This document shows positions 37,066 to 46,037 of a DNA stretch of 64,000 nucleotides, one piece after another. The stretch is from an uncultured Phycisphaerales bacterium (lineage in GTDB: Bacteria; Planctomycetota; Phycisphaerae; Sedimentisphaerales; Anaerobacaceae), in NCBI GenBank assembly GCA_903857265.1, contig CAIODZ010000011.1, positions 60,697 through 124,696 on the forward strand, written 5' to 3'. Within the stretch, counting starts at the first letter, position 1. Each line of letters starts with the position of its first letter. The notes beneath the pieces were generated by a model. That model saw nothing but the letters and a program-made list of their open reading frames with translations. It did no database searches and was not told the DNA's origin. The translations under genes were made by a program, and so were the position numbers.

Positions 37066-37100
37066 AAATCCGCAATCTACAATCTGCAATCCGCAATTTA
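37066..37100 (+). repeat. heptanucleotide array, five units
   Basis: AAATCCG, CAATCTA, CAATCTG, CAATCCG, CAATTTA between acs and satP. It is the same family as the coding array at 20678. Confidence 0.88.
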
Positions 37101-37101
37101 T

Positions 37102-39084
37102 TTACTTGCCTCTTCCTTTTACCAGCGATTCCACAACGGTTGGGTCAGCAAGGGTAGTGATATCGCCGAGGTTCGATACGTCGCCTTCGGCTATCTTACG
37201 CAGGATTCTCCGCATAATCTTGCCCGAGCGCGTCTTGGGCAGGCCGTGAGCGAACTGGATTGCCTCGGGCACCGCGATGGGCCCAATCTCCTTGCGGACG
37301 TGCAAAAGCAATTCTTTTTTCAGCTCTTCGCTTTCCGTGATGCCTTCCTTGAGCGTTACGAAGGCATACAGCCCCTGTCCTTTTATATCGTGCGGAATGG
37401 GCGTTACCGCTGCTTCTGCGACCTTCTCGTGGCTTACCAGCGCGCTTTCCACCTCAGCGGTCCCGATTCTGTGCCCCGATACGTTTACAACGTCGTCGAT
37501 TCTGCCCATCAGCCAGTAGTCGCCGTCCTGGTCTTCGCGGCAGCCGTCGCCCGTGAAATACAAATCAGGGAACATCGTAAAATATGTATCGATGAACCTG
37601 TCGTGGTCTCCCCACATCGTCCTCATCATTCCGGGCCATGGTTTGCGTATGCAGAGTTTCCCGCCCTCGTTTACTTCGCACTGGCTTCCGTCGTCTCGCA
37701 GAATCACGGGGTCAACGCCGAAGAATGGTTTGCACGCGCTTCCAGGCTTTATGGTATGCGCCCCCGGCAGGGGGGTTATCAGTATCCCGCCCGTCTCCGT
37801 CTGCCACCACGTATCGACTATTGGGCATTTACTATGTCCGATTTTTTCGTAATACCAAATCCATGCCTCTGGGTTGATGGGTTCGCCGACGGAGCCGAGG
37901 ATTCTTAGGGTATCGAGTTTGTATTTGGCGGGCCACTGTTCACCAAGGCGCATCAGGGAGCGAATAGCGGTAGGGGCTGTGTAGAAGATGGTTACGCCGA
38001 ACTTATCGCAGACCTGCCAGAATCGTCCTGCGTCGGGATAGGTCGGCACGCCCTCGAACATCAAGCTTGTCGCGCCGTTGGCAAGTGGGCCGTAAACGAT
38101 ATAAGTGTGCCCCGTTACCCAGCCGATGTCGGCGGTGCACCAAAAAACGTCGTTATCGTGAACGTCAAAAATGAACTTATGGCTGAGCGCCGCGTGCAGC
38201 AGGTATCCGCCCGTGGTATGAACGACGCCCTTTGGTTTGCCCGTTGAGCCGGAGGTGTAAAGGATGAAGAGGGGGTCTTCGGCGTTCATTTTCTCCGGTT
38301 CGCAATCGTCTTTCGCCTTTGCTATTTCGTCGGTGTACCAGGTGTCCCTGCCCGCCTTCATATTGCAGGGTTCTTCGCCTACCTTTACCACTATTGCGCC
38401 TTCAATGCTTGGCGTATTGGCAAGGGCTGCATCTGCGATGTCTTTTAGTTTTATATGTTTGCCCGCCCGCATCGAGACGTTGCTCGTTACGAGCAGCTTG
38501 CATTTCGAATCGTTAATCCTGTCCTTGAGCGAATCGGCGCTGAAGCCGCCGAAGACGATAGAATGAATCGCCCCGATTCTGGAACAGGCCAGCATCGCAA
38601 CAGGCAATTCCGGGACCATCGGCAGATATATCGCGATGCGGTCGCCTTTCTTTACGCCTTTGGATTTAAGCACGTTGGCGAATTTGCACACCTCTTTGTG
38701 CAGTTGCTCGTATGTGTATTTCCTGACCGCTTTATCCTCTTCACCCTGCCATATAATCGCGGTCTTCTTTGCCGTCGCGGTTTTCAAATGCCTGTCTAAA
38801 CAGTTATACGAAACGTTCAGTTGCCCATCCGCGAACCAGGTATGCTCGATTTTGCGATTTTTGGTGTCCCAGGTATATTCGAGGCCCTTTTTCGGCTCTT
38901 TGAACCATACAAGCGATTTGGCCTGTTCGAGCCAGAACTTGTCGGGCTCATTTATGGATTGCTCCCACATCTGCTGATATTGCTTCATACTGCCTATATG
39001 CGCCTTGGCTGCGATCGCCGCCGGCGGCGCAAATTTCCTGTCTTCTGTCATCAATGATGTGATTGCCTTTTTCTCGTTGCCCAT
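37102..39084 (-). CDS. acs: acetyl-CoA synthetase (AMP-forming)
   Basis: A 660-residue Acs that activates acetate to acetyl-CoA via acetyl-AMP. The AMP-binding P-loop YTSGSTGKPKGVVH, the WWQTETGG motif and the C-terminal hinge are present. The lysine that GNAT enzymes acetylate in other Acs proteins is Lys622 in PKTRSGKIMRR. The nearby GNAT and AcuC genes make acetylation control plausible. satP follows on the same strand. The start at 39084 is the ATG nearest a plausible ribosome-binding site (AAGGAGAAGCGG). Confidence 0.95.
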   Translation of the reverse strand: MGNEKKAITSLMTEDRKFAPPAAIAAKAHIGSMKQYQQMWEQSINEPDKFWLEQAKSLVWFKEPKKGLEYTWDTKNRKIEHTWFADGQLNVSYNCLDRHLKTATAKKTAIIWQGEEDKAVRKYTYEQLHKEVCKFANVLKSKGVKKGDRIAIYLPMVPELPVAMLACSRIGAIHSIVFGGFSADSLKDRINDSKCKLLVTSNVSMRAGKHIKLKDIADAALANTPSIEGAIVVKVGEEPCNMKAGRDTWYTDEIAKAKDDCEPEKMNAEDPLFILYTSGSTGKPKGVVHTTGGYLLHAALSHKFIFDVHDNDVFWCTADIGWVTGHTYIVYGPLANGATSLMFEGVPTYPDAGRFWQVCDKFGVTIFYTAPTAIRSLMRLGEQWPAKYKLDTLRILGSVGEPINPEAWIWYYEKIGHSKCPIVDTWWQTETGGILITPLPGAHTIKPGSACKPFFGVDPVILRDDGSQCEVNEGGKLCIRKPWPGMMRTMWGDHDRFIDTYFTMFPDLYFTGDGCREDQDGDYWLMGRIDDVVNVSGHRIGTAEVESALVSHEKVAEAAVTPIPHDIKGQGLYAFVTLKEGITESEELKKELLLHVRKEIGPIAVPEAIQFAHGLPKTRSGKIMRRILRKIAEGDVSNLGDITTLADPTVVESLVKGRGK

Positions 39085-39347
39085 ACCGCTTCTCCTTGTT
39101 CCTCAGGGGGGTTTGAAATTGTCAATCGGTTCTATTGAACCTGCCACGTTTAAAATGGCATATTCTTCACGTTGGCTGCCAAATGTCAATAAAAACTTAG
39201 TATTGGGCGACAAAAAACCAAAGGGCGGAGTTGCTCCGGTAGGTATCTACCTTATAAAAATTAATCATTTGCAATAGAACGATATTCCGATTCGTCTGTA
39301 TAATAACCATAGCGTTATAGGGTTTTGAAAGCATAGGAGAATTTAAG

Positions 39348-41129
39348 ATGCCCGGCTGTATAGTCGGGCGTATGACGTTGGAAAGGCAGGATATGTACGA
39401 TTTATTTATGGCAAGATATTCAGGAAAGGCACGGATGCATACAAATATCCTGCTTTGGGCTGTACTTTTTACAGTATTATCGCTAATCGTTCGGCCCGTC
39501 AAAGCGCAATCAGATGATTATATAATCGTTTACAGGAGCCACTCACAAAAGCGAAATATGCTCAATCGCCCGACGTTCCCTGTATCGCGCGACTTCAATA
39601 TTATTCCCGCTGTAGCAGCTCATCTCGACGCCAATCAGGTCAAACAGCTTATGGCAAATCCCGACGTTGAGTACATCGAGCCGGACTACAAAATTTACGT
39701 CCTCGGCAGCCCAGATATCAATGCTTATTCATCATCAGGCATTAGTGCTTTGTCTTCATCTCAGACCATTCCTTACGGCATCTCTATGGTCAACGCCCCC
39801 GCAGTATGGCCGCGAGCTAAGGGCGCAGGCGTCCGGGTCGCTCTTATGGATACCGGCATAAGTATGTATCATCCCGATAGGGGCAATGTGGTCGCTTCGG
39901 TGAGTTTTGCGATCGACTCAAGCAATGCACTAATACCCGTGGAGGATTTTCACGGCCACGGCACCCACACTTCAGGCACTATCGCCGCAGCGGATAACGA
40001 TATCGGGGTTGTTGGGGTTGCCCCGCAGGCCGATTTACTCATCGCCAAGGTATTGGACAACACCGGCTCCGGCCAGGACAGCTGGGTAATTTCCGGCATT
40101 GAATGGGCCGTCAATAACAACGCTAAAGTAATCAGCATGAGCTTGGGCGGCCCTGATTACTCGGCGGCTTTGGATACCGCCTGCAGCAACGCACTCGCAG
40201 CCGGCACGCTCCTGGTCGCGGCAGCGGGAAATGACAACGTAAACACGCCTTTCTACCCGGCCTCTCTGTCTTCGGTAATTTCCGTCGCGGCAGTTGACCA
40301 GAGCAAAAACAAGGCGAGTTTCTCAAATTTTGGGCCGACTATCGCCCTTGCCGCCCCGGGCGTGTCTGTTTACTCGACAGTACCCATCAGCACTGATACC
40401 AGTGCCGCTGCCGACGCGGTATGGAGCAGCACAAGCCATCAGTCAAATATGCTAACCGGCACGGCCCCCGGCTCAGTCACCGGCCAAATCTGCAATTGCG
40501 GCCTTGCTGACGGTTCCGACCCGCAGGATACCTGTCCCGACGCTGTCGCCGGAAACATCGCCCATATCCGCAGAGGCATCACCACATTCGCCGCGAAAGT
40601 CGCACACGCCCGGTCCAAAGGCGCCATCGGCGCAATCATCTCGAACAATATTTCCGGAAATTTCAACGGTACCCTCGCTGACGGAACTCCTCTTGTTGTT
40701 GTATCGATTTCACAAGCCGACGGCGATGCTCTCCAGATACTCGCCCAGTCGGGTATTTCCGGCACCGTTTCGGTCACTGGGAATCCGTATGCCTATTACA
40801 GCGGCACCTCGATGGCATGTCCCCATGTCGCGGGCGTCGCGGCCTTAATCTTCTCCGCTGCCCATTACAATATAACCCCAACGGAAGTTTCTAATATTCT
40901 TTTCGATTCCGCTCAGGACCTCGGCTCACCGGGCAGAGACGACATTTTTGGCCATGGCCTCGTTGACGCGTATGCCGCTCTGACTCTCGAAAAAATTAAT
41001 ATCCTCGCGGCTTTCGCAGATAACTGGCTCTCGACATGCTCATCTCCATCCTGGTGTGAAGGTATGGACACCAACCACAGCGGCAAAGTCGATTTTGTCG
41101 ATTTTGCAACACTGACCGAAAACTGGTAA
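39348..41129 (+). CDS. secreted subtilisin-like serine protease with PA insert and dockerin-like tail
   Basis: A 593-residue S8 protease. After a long basic n-region, a signal helix at about 33-53 ends in VKAQS, followed by an I9-type propeptide (residues 57-118). The catalytic triad is Asp168 (LMDTG), His204 (HGTHTSG) and Ser488 (GTSMACPHVAG). A PA-like domain (about 370-480) is inserted before the serine. The C-terminus has one dockerin-like loop (DTNHSGKVDFVDF). The ATG at 39348 follows AGGAGAA. A perfect TATAAT lies at 39299-39304 in the 263-base upstream gap. Confidence 0.9.
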   Translation: MPGCIVGRMTLERQDMYDLFMARYSGKARMHTNILLWAVLFTVLSLIVRPVKAQSDDYIIVYRSHSQKRNMLNRPTFPVSRDFNIIPAVAAHLDANQVKQLMANPDVEYIEPDYKIYVLGSPDINAYSSSGISALSSSQTIPYGISMVNAPAVWPRAKGAGVRVALMDTGISMYHPDRGNVVASVSFAIDSSNALIPVEDFHGHGTHTSGTIAAADNDIGVVGVAPQADLLIAKVLDNTGSGQDSWVISGIEWAVNNNAKVISMSLGGPDYSAALDTACSNALAAGTLLVAAAGNDNVNTPFYPASLSSVISVAAVDQSKNKASFSNFGPTIALAAPGVSVYSTVPISTDTSAAADAVWSSTSHQSNMLTGTAPGSVTGQICNCGLADGSDPQDTCPDAVAGNIAHIRRGITTFAAKVAHARSKGAIGAIISNNISGNFNGTLADGTPLVVVSISQADGDALQILAQSGISGTVSVTGNPYAYYSGTSMACPHVAGVAALIFSAAHYNITPTEVSNILFDSAQDLGSPGRDDIFGHGLVDAYAALTLEKINILAAFADNWLSTCSSPSWCEGMDTNHSGKVDFVDFATLTENW

Positions 41130-41193
41130 ACCACTTATTGACAACGACTTACGCCGCAAAAATCAATTTTTTCCCAAAAAAGTTATATTTTCC

Positions 41194-41221
41194 TTGACTT
41201 ATAAGTGTTATTTTGTAAAAT
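41194..41221 (+). promoter_or_regulatory. promoter candidate for the HNH-AP2 gene
   Basis: TTGACT at 41194-41199 and TAAAAT at 41216-41221 with a 16-base spacer. They would give a 5' leader of about 150 bases that contains a long inverted repeat. Confidence 0.4.
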
Positions 41222-41258
41222 TCTAACCCGCTGGCAGTGCCGGCAGGGGGCAGGGATA

Positions 41259-41359
41259 GAAATCCCAAGTTTCGCGCCTTGTGCGCAAGATAAATCAAAA
41301 CAATTTTCGTTTGTGTTTTGTTGTTTGTCTGAAATTTTGAATTTGAAATTTGGGATTTC
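41259..41359 (+). repeat. 15-bp inverted repeat in the HNH-AP2 leader
   Basis: The 15-base arms at 41259-41273 and 41345-41359 are complementary except for one G-T position, which would pair as G-U in RNA. The arms are 71 bases apart, and the right arm ends 7 bases before the GGAGGA ribosome-binding site. Confidence 0.65.
41330..41357 (+). repeat. heptanucleotide array, four units
   Basis: TGAAATT, TTGAATT, TGAAATT, TGGGATT in 7-bp register. It overlaps the right arm of the inverted repeat, so the hairpin may have arisen from repeat spread. Confidence 0.7.
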
Positions 41360-41378
41360 TTTGAATGGAGGAATAACG

Positions 41379-41954
41379 ATGTCTGCTCAACTGACAATAA
41401 CGATACCTGTCTGGCTCGACTTCATTTTCACCTGTCCACTGCTCACCTATCGCCTGTTCCGTTTCGGCTACACCTTCCGCAAAATCGATTTAGGTCTGGG
41501 CTGTTTCACTATCGTCGAGCCGCTTGATTACTATCGAATCAGGCATTTCAAATGGTTCGTCCACGGCAATGGCTCGAACCTTTACGCCGCCCGCAGCGAA
41601 TTAACCAATGACCTGCGCTCGAAAATAATTTTCCTACACCGTCAGCTTATGTCCCCGCCCGCAGGCCTCGTCGTTGACCATTGGAATTGCGATTCACTCG
41701 ACAACCGCCGCGCCAATCTCCGCATCGTCACTCAGGCCGTCAATATGCGTAACAGGCGAAAACGCAAAAACACCTCTTCGCGTTACATCGGCGTCCATTT
41801 CGACAAGCAGCGCAATAAATGGTCTGTCCACATCAGATATAACGGCAAAAAACTCTGGCTCGGCCGTTTCGACAATGAAATTGATGCCGCTCGTACTTAT
41901 GATGAGGCAGCGAAGAAATACTATGGCGACTTCGCGCGTCTCAATTTTTGTTAA
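41379..41954 (+). CDS. HNH endonuclease-like protein with AP2 DNA-binding domain
   Basis: A 191-residue protein. The HNH_3-type core is seen in VVDHWNCDSLDNRRANLRIV with the following NMRNR. The C-terminal AP2 domain has SSRYIGVHFDK, NKWSVHIRYNGKKLWLG and the final YYGDFARLNF. Proteins of this build occur as free-standing homing-type or phage-related nucleases. The ATG at 41379 follows GGAGGA by six bases, so the longer open frame from 41205 is not used. No intron or intein host gene is seen around it. Confidence 0.88.
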   Translation: MSAQLTITIPVWLDFIFTCPLLTYRLFRFGYTFRKIDLGLGCFTIVEPLDYYRIRHFKWFVHGNGSNLYAARSELTNDLRSKIIFLHRQLMSPPAGLVVDHWNCDSLDNRRANLRIVTQAVNMRNRRKRKNTSSRYIGVHFDKQRNKWSVHIRYNGKKLWLGRFDNEIDAARTYDEAAKKYYGDFARLNFC

Positions 41955-42030
41955 ATCTACCCACCACCGGCTACGTCTCGTCTTTCGTAACGGCCAATCG
42001 CCGCGACTATTTATTTTTGGTTGCGTAATA

Positions 42031-43128
42031 CTAAATACAATCCGAGGCGGTGCATTCAAGCCAATGCTCGGCGAGGACGGCAAGGTCCAGCGAATTAACA
42101 ACATTGTCCTCGGCTTCGAGGTTGCAGGCCTGGCTCCAGTTATTGTCGCCCTCGCTGCTAAGCCATGCAGAGGCGAAAACGGCAAAATCGTAAAAGTCAA
42201 CGTGACAATCCGTGTGCAGGTCGCCAACAGGCGGCTCGTGCAGCGGGTCGCCGCAGCAGGCAGCCAGCCAGGGAACAAAGTCAACATTATTGGATACGGC
42301 GTCACCGCGCCCGTCGGGGTTGCTCGTGGAATTATACGGCCCGCTTGCATCGCCCCAGCTGTTGTTCGCGGCGATGATTTCATTACTCTGCCAGTTGGCT
42401 GCGGCGGTGAGGTTGCCTGAAAAACAGTTATGCTCGAGTGTAAGGGACGTCAATGCGGGCGGCCCGACGCCCAGCCCTTCGAGTCCATTATCAATGAAAG
42501 AATTATAGGTCACTGTAACCGATACAGCGCCGTCTATCGACATACCCACGTAATTGCCCGCCATAACATTACTGGTGACCTGAGCATCAGCGTTCTGCAG
42601 GTAAACTCCCGTATGCCACCCGGTGAATTTATTCAACTTTACCTGCAAGTTACTGACGCCGCCAAATTCGTTAATCATCGCCCTGTATGAATCTCCTCCG
42701 CCGGGTGCGGCCCCGGTTCGGGTAAACAAGTTGCATTGAATCGTGTGACCGCTCGTCCCGCCGACAATATATATGCCCGCATTCTCACCGGCAGGCACAT
42801 GCGCACCATCGGTAATCTTAAAGCCGTCGAACGAAATGCCGTTCAATGTTATTTTCACGTACCCGATAATGTCGCTTTCCGTCGAACGTTCCCCGCTGCC
42901 CGATATGCCTGCGTTTGCTCCCACAAAATGGAGGTTGGCCTTATTGACCAACAAATTTTCATTATAGTTTCCGGAGGCGACGTTAATCGTGTCACCGGCC
43001 CCGGCGGCGTTTATCGCTCCCTGAATGGTAGTGTAATCGGCAGGAACATTGATACTCGCCCCTTGTGATATCGCGCCGATGGTAAGCGCAATGGCTGATA
43101 CTATGAAAATTGATTTTACCATTTTCAT
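42031..43128 (-). CDS. secreted right-handed beta-helix protein with dockerin-like tail
   Basis: A 365-residue exported protein. A signal peptide (MKMVKSIFIVSAIALTIGA) is followed by NVPADYTTIQGAINAAGAGD, the entry motif of Pel-type beta-helix proteins. Repeated coils with N-x-F/I patterns (NLFTRTG, NKFTGWHTGVYL, NSFIDNG, NCFSGN) come next. The C-terminus carries two degenerate dockerin-like units (DCHVDFYDFAVFASAW, DNVVNSLDLAVLAEHW). The start was moved to the ATG at 43128 because GGAGGAGG precedes it by six bases. Substrate unknown; a polysaccharide role is inferred from the fold. Confidence 0.85.
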   Translation of the reverse strand: MKMVKSIFIVSAIALTIGAISQGASINVPADYTTIQGAINAAGAGDTINVASGNYNENLLVNKANLHFVGANAGISGSGERSTESDIIGYVKITLNGISFDGFKITDGAHVPAGENAGIYIVGGTSGHTIQCNLFTRTGAAPGGGDSYRAMINEFGGVSNLQVKLNKFTGWHTGVYLQNADAQVTSNVMAGNYVGMSIDGAVSVTVTYNSFIDNGLEGLGVGPPALTSLTLEHNCFSGNLTAAANWQSNEIIAANNSWGDASGPYNSTSNPDGRGDAVSNNVDFVPWLAACCGDPLHEPPVGDLHTDCHVDFYDFAVFASAWLSSEGDNNWSQACNLEAEDNVVNSLDLAVLAEHWLECTASDCI

Positions 43129-43889
43129 CTTTTTGCCTCCTCCAGCAATAATTTTTGGCCAATCCACGCTCACCGTGAGTTTATCACGGCTAAGTCGGGA
43201 TTTTCCCTATACATGTCTTATGTAACGTCGGGACTACTCCTGACCGTCACAATCTACCATATTTCTCTTGAAAATGCAAGCGTTTTCGGACCTTCCCCAT
43301 AGCGTAGCGCAAGCCCCAGAACTCCGTTATCTGGGGTCCAGCGTCTTCATACCCCCGGCTCTCCCCTCGTAGCGAAGCGAAGATCCCCGCATGTCTTTGG
43401 CGGGGAGCCAAGCTCCCTCGGTTTTCTGTCGGGGCCCCATATCGATTTAGCCCCCACCCCGCGCGGTGGGGGTTTGTCATTCCTAACAGTGAACAATTAC
43501 AGCTTTTATTAGTTTTGGCCTTATGTTGTATTTTATAAACATAGTGTCAGATTCTGTCACACCTATAAATGCAAAAATATATCCTAAAATTCATATTGTA
43601 TCTTGACATAAAAAAAACTTATGTAATCATTTACTAAAATGGGTAGATGGAGCAATAAAAATTCACGGGAAACAATCTTGGCGTTATTGTCATTGTGTTA
43701 TCCGGACAGAACCCGGATGCGGTTTTACCTGGAAACCATATAAACAGTAGTCATGCTGAGAAAACCAAAGGAGGTGATTTTATGAAAACACTAATCGCTT
43801 AGCGGGATTTGTTCACGGTTTTCTGCCAGCGTAGCGGAAAATAATTTTTAGACGATCTGTTATATGACATTCACAAAAGGAGATTAGGT
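43129..43889. other. 760-base structured leader/intergenic region
   Basis: The left part (43290-43475) is GC-rich with hairpins, for example CCCCGC/GCGGGG (43385-43405) and CCCCCACC/GGTGGGGG (43451-43472). The right part is AT-rich and contains an isolated TTGACA at 43603-43608 without a good -10, a 34-codon frame at 43639-43743 lacking a ribosome-binding site, and a minigene at 43782. It would be the regulatory region of the gene at 43890. Confidence 0.5.
43782..43802 (+). CDS. six-codon leader minigene with consensus Shine-Dalgarno
   Basis: AAAGGAGGTGAT at 43767-43778, complementary to the 16S rRNA tail, precedes ATG by seven bases from GGAGG. The frame reads MKTLIA and stops at TAG. Past the amber codon the same frame continues for 13 sense codons to TAA. 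It lies 88 bases before the gene at 43890. It could be an attenuator-type leader or the remnant of a longer gene. Confidence 0.4.
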   Translation: MKTLIA

Positions 43890-44534
43890 ATGAAAAAGGC
43901 AATATTTAACCCCAAAGGCGTAACCGCAACACTCATCAACAGGGTTCACCGCACCGGCATTACCATGATGACAATCATAAACAAGGTGCATAATAAGTCC
44001 GAGAACGTTAACCCCAAAGTCGTTGATGACATGGAAACCGATTATCTGCTCGCAAACGTCGAGCTGGAAAATATGCTGAAGTCACAGCTCGCGCAAAAAA
44101 ACGATGAGAGTTGGAAACTCTTTGTTGATTCCGTAAACAAACTCGACATCGCAGAAAAGCCGATATTCAGGGGGGTCGTGCGAAGCGTCAAACAAACTGC
44201 GGAAAACATCCTCTCCGATAATCCCAATCCGTTTGCCACCCCGTCTTTTGAACTGCCGCCCTACATTACCCCCTATATGCCGACCGCACCTGTGAATATA
44301 GACCCGAATTTTTGGAAACCTATTTTCAACGATGCAGAAAAACTGGAAGCAGCAACAGGGAAGGATTTGGTTAGTGGAGTAGGTGCAGTTGCAGGAGCAA
44401 TAGCAGTTGCGGCGGGCGGTGCTGCAGCAGCTCCTATTGCAACAGCCACTGCTGCAGGATGTGCAGCATTTGAGGGCGGCGTTGCAATAGGTAACGCGAT
44501 TAACCATTACATGGGTTGGGAAGAATGGAAGTAG
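43890..44534 (+). CDS. protein with hydrophobic Gly/Ala-rich C-terminus, candidate secreted or pore-forming peptide precursor
   Basis: A 214-residue protein without a classical signal peptide. Residues 1-110 are charged and helix-prone. Residues 112-145 form a Pro-rich linker (NPNPFATPSFELPPYITPY). Residues 160-204 form a Gly/Ala-rich hydrophobic segment (VGAVAGAIAVAAGGAAAAP and AFEGGVAIGNAIN), with small-residue spacing like class II bacteriocins and glycine-zipper peptides, ending in MGWEEWK. The ATG at 43890 follows AAGGAG. It is directly upstream of a C11 protease, which in this family cleaves after basic residues. Lys158 precedes the hydrophobic tail. The precursor role is an inference. 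Confidence 0.7.
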   Translation: MKKAIFNPKGVTATLINRVHRTGITMMTIINKVHNKSENVNPKVVDDMETDYLLANVELENMLKSQLAQKNDESWKLFVDSVNKLDIAEKPIFRGVVRSVKQTAENILSDNPNPFATPSFELPPYITPYMPTAPVNIDPNFWKPIFNDAEKLEAATGKDLVSGVGAVAGAIAVAAGGAAAAPIATATAAGCAAFEGGVAIGNAINHYMGWEEWK

Positions 44535-44580
44535 ATGAAAATATAATGCATTACGTTTGTATACAGAGTAATTACCCTGC

Positions 44581-44617
44581 AACCGGTAGAGACCCGAGCA
44601 ATCCGGCTCTACCGGTT
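44581..44617 (+). terminator. hairpin between candidate precursor and protease genes
   Basis: A perfect 11-bp inverted repeat, AACCGGTAGAG (44581-44591) and CTCTACCGGTT (44607-44617), with a 15-base loop is followed by CTTTAT. As a partial terminator it would lower expression of the downstream protease relative to the upstream gene. Confidence 0.6.
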
Positions 44618-44653
44618 CTTTATCCGTATATTTAAAAGCAAGGAGGAACAGTT

Positions 44654-45898
44654 ATGTCAACAAACAGTATTTTCATCTTCATGGCAGGCGACAATAATCT
44701 TGATGTCTCAGGCGTCCAGGACATCCAGGAAATGCTCCAGTCCGAAATAGCTCCTGAGTTGAATGTGGTCATCCAGTTTGACCGCAGAAAAGCAATGCCG
44801 TGGGAAAATCCCGCCGACAGCACAACAAAGCGGCTAAAGGTGGAAGCTCATCAGCTCATACAGAAGCAGGATATCGGCGAAACCAATACAGGGGACCCGG
44901 CAGTCCTCAACGAATTCCTGAAGTGGGGAATCAATGGGTTTCCTGCAAAACGCAAAATAGCGGTCATCTGGAATCACGGCGGCGGAGTAAAGGACACCGA
45001 TATCTACAAGTCCTTTGCAGGGAAGGTCAAAAGCTCCCTGTTCGTCCCCCAGGAGCAGCGTAATACCACTACCGTTCAAAAGCTCCAGGGCACGGTGCAG
45101 GCCAGGCATCTTGAAAACCTTGACAATCTGCTCAATCTTCCGCAGCGAATGGTCTGCACAGATGATACATCTCGTGATTTCCTCGACAATCTTGAGCTTA
45201 AGTCGGCGCTCACCATACCCGAACAGAAATTCGACATTATTGCTTTCGATGCCTGCCTTATGAGCATGTTTGAAATTATCTACCAGATTAAGGATAGCGC
45301 CGACATTGTTATTGGTTCCGAAGAAATCGAGCCGGCGAATGGGTGGCCGTACAAACCAATATTGAATTACTTGAGTACAAACCAGACGGTCGATAACGGA
45401 GAGTTATCGCGAAAAATTGCGGCGTTTTACAGAGAGTACTACGCCGCAACAGATGAAAATGTTACCCAATCGGCGGTGCGAACCGGTTCTCTTGAGAAGG
45501 CCTCCGCTGCTTTGGATGGTTTTGCCGGCACGCTTGCTAAGTCGCTGGGAACAATGAAAGCCACTTTGGCTGATATTCTGATTTCCGTACAACGCTTCAG
45601 GGAAGAGGATTATCTTGACCTTTACGATTTTGCTTTGCTGTGTCGGAAAAATATGTCGCAGCCGGGCATCGCTGAATCCGCAGCCGGCCTCCTCAAACTG
45701 CTGGATGAAAATATTATTGCCAATGTAACCGCAGGCGATAAAGTAAAGAACGCGCATGGCATATCCATCTATTTCCCGCTCAAAGGACCTCCAGAGGATG
45801 TCCTTCACATATATCGCAAGCTGGACTTCACTGTTACTTACCCGAATTGGTTGAAACTGATAACAGCATTCCATACCTCCCCGACCTTACAAAGATAA
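44654..45898 (+). CDS. clostripain-like cysteine protease (family C11)
   Basis: A 414-residue C11 peptidase of the caspase-like clan CD. The catalytic His108 lies in IWNHGGG and the catalytic Cys201 in AFDACLMSMFE. The N-terminal IFIFMAGDNNLD strand is typical. No signal peptide is visible, which points to a cytoplasmic role, unlike secreted clostripain. Relatives cleave after Arg or Lys and are often activated by self-cleavage. A stretch rich in Lys/Arg lies between the two catalytic residues. It follows the Gly/Ala-rich protein gene across a hairpin, with ribosome-binding site AAGGAGG. Confidence 0.9.
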   Translation: MSTNSIFIFMAGDNNLDVSGVQDIQEMLQSEIAPELNVVIQFDRRKAMPWENPADSTTKRLKVEAHQLIQKQDIGETNTGDPAVLNEFLKWGINGFPAKRKIAVIWNHGGGVKDTDIYKSFAGKVKSSLFVPQEQRNTTTVQKLQGTVQARHLENLDNLLNLPQRMVCTDDTSRDFLDNLELKSALTIPEQKFDIIAFDACLMSMFEIIYQIKDSADIVIGSEEIEPANGWPYKPILNYLSTNQTVDNGELSRKIAAFYREYYAATDENVTQSAVRTGSLEKASAALDGFAGTLAKSLGTMKATLADILISVQRFREEDYLDLYDFALLCRKNMSQPGIAESAAGLLKLLDENIIANVTAGDKVKNAHGISIYFPLKGPPEDVLHIYRKLDFTVTYPNWLKLITAFHTSPTLQR

Positions 45899-46037
45899 AC
45901 GTATACCCATTGTTATTGTGTCGGGGAAGGAGGATGGCGGGGTTTACTAAAATCGCCAATCGACATTTATCCGCCAGTCAGTGTGGCGGAACCGCAAATC
46001 GGCAATTTCTTCTGATTTCCTCTGCCTTTCGCTTCCT

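Noticed and set aside
41674..42420. 248-codon plus-strand frame overlapping the HNH-AP2 gene and the beta-helix gene
   Set aside because: It overlaps two well-supported genes on both strands and shows no domain.
43451..43472. GC-rich hairpin as a Rho-independent terminator of the beta-helix gene
   Set aside because: It lies upstream of that minus-strand gene, and the T-run on either strand is weak.
43639..43743. 34-codon frame MGRWSNKNSRETILAL... in the leader region
   Set aside because: No Shine-Dalgarno sequence and no known similarity. It could be a leader peptide but is not supported enough to call.
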